A DNA stretch of 42,618 bases, taken from positions 1-42,618 of the forward strand of contig CAZOJY010000016.1 in assembly GCA_964580235.1 (NCBI GenBank), given 5' to 3'. The DNA is from G020348385 sp964580235. GTDB taxonomy: Bacteria > Acidobacteriota > Aminicenantia > Aminicenantales > Aminicenantaceae. Both the position numbers and the translations under genes were made by a program. This document shows, piece after piece, positions 42,578 to 42,618 of the stretch (its first letter is position 1; the number at the start of each line of letters is the position of its first letter). Below the pieces are notes generated by a model, which saw nothing but the letters and a program-made list of their open reading frames with translations, was not told the DNA's origin and did not search any database.

Positions 42578-42618
42578 AGGGACATGTACCGAAAATTTAA
42601 GGGACACGTTACCGGAAA
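42578..42618. repeat. Imperfect tandem repeat at the window end
   Basis: Two units of about 20 bases, AGGGACATGTACCGAAAA (from 42578) and AGGGACACGTTACCGGAAA (from 42600), differ by an indel and a few substitutions and run up to the last base. Repeats of this look often flank mobile elements, and contigs often end in them, but nothing more is visible here. Confidence 0.4.

Overview
This is bacterial chromosomal DNA, most likely a metagenome-assembled or draft scaffold. It holds about 30 densely packed protein genes, many in operons whose stop and start codons overlap (ATGA/TGATG). No rRNA, tRNA, CRISPR array, prophage or complete insertion sequence was seen. Signal peptides, a Tat-exported molybdo-enzyme and envelope glycosyltransferases suggest a Gram-negative-type cell. 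The gene content (very large M14 carboxypeptidase-like secreted protein, Aquifex-type aconitase, SDR-type threonine dehydrogenase with kbl, arsenosugar-type cluster) would fit Acidobacteriota or Candidatus Aminicenantes. That placement is an inference from gene content only.

Layout. 1-951: a degraded secreted-protein gene (frameshift, nonsense codon, apparent internal deletion). 1105-3042: a monomeric aconitase homologue with a Ser where the first Fe-S ligand Cys is expected. 3043-3204: a gene remnant. 3217-8518: an arsenosugar-type operon (radical SAM ArsS, DUF547, TVP38/TMEM64, MerA-like flavoprotein, fused TIGR04282/TIGR04283-type transferase). 8515-12663: a giant secreted M14 peptidase homologue, convergent with the operon. 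12917-15288: a SpoIID/LytB-type protein split only by an artificial 100-N assembly gap. 15415-17489: pyrE and an NhaC antiporter. 17528-21552: the threonine-to-glycine pair kbl and tdh on the minus strand, separated by two plus-strand aminopropyltransferases. 22004-25036: an amino-acid permease and an indolepyruvate:ferredoxin oxidoreductase alpha-like protein. 25037-25828: a graveyard with PIN-domain and isochorismatase fragments.

25829-27352 is a histidine/aromatic ammonia-lyase homologue whose MIO-forming triad reads Ala-Cys-Gly instead of Ala-Ser-Gly. It converges on a minus-strand operon (34616 to 27356) for a PaoABC-like periplasmic molybdenum hydroxylase: Tat-2Fe2S subunit, Mo subunit and FAD subunit with a 4Fe-4S-type Cys insert. 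The same operon carries a THEP1-like NTPase, an XdhC/PaoD-type chaperone, a MocA-type nucleotidyltransferase, a small secreted NTF2-like protein and a FadR-type regulator. 34933-42458 carries an SDR, a UbiA-type polyprenyl-phosphate phosphoribosyltransferase homologue, a DUF362 protein and two large GT-C membrane glycosyltransferases. This looks like a polyprenyl-phosphate-pentose glycosylation module.

The strongest candidates for unusual biology are the Cys-type MIO lyase, the aconitase homologue lacking a cluster ligand, the arsenosugar-type cluster without a neighbouring methyltransferase, the paired aminopropyltransferases with Asp-to-Glu changes and an apparently leaderless promoter, and the pentose-lipid glycosylation module.
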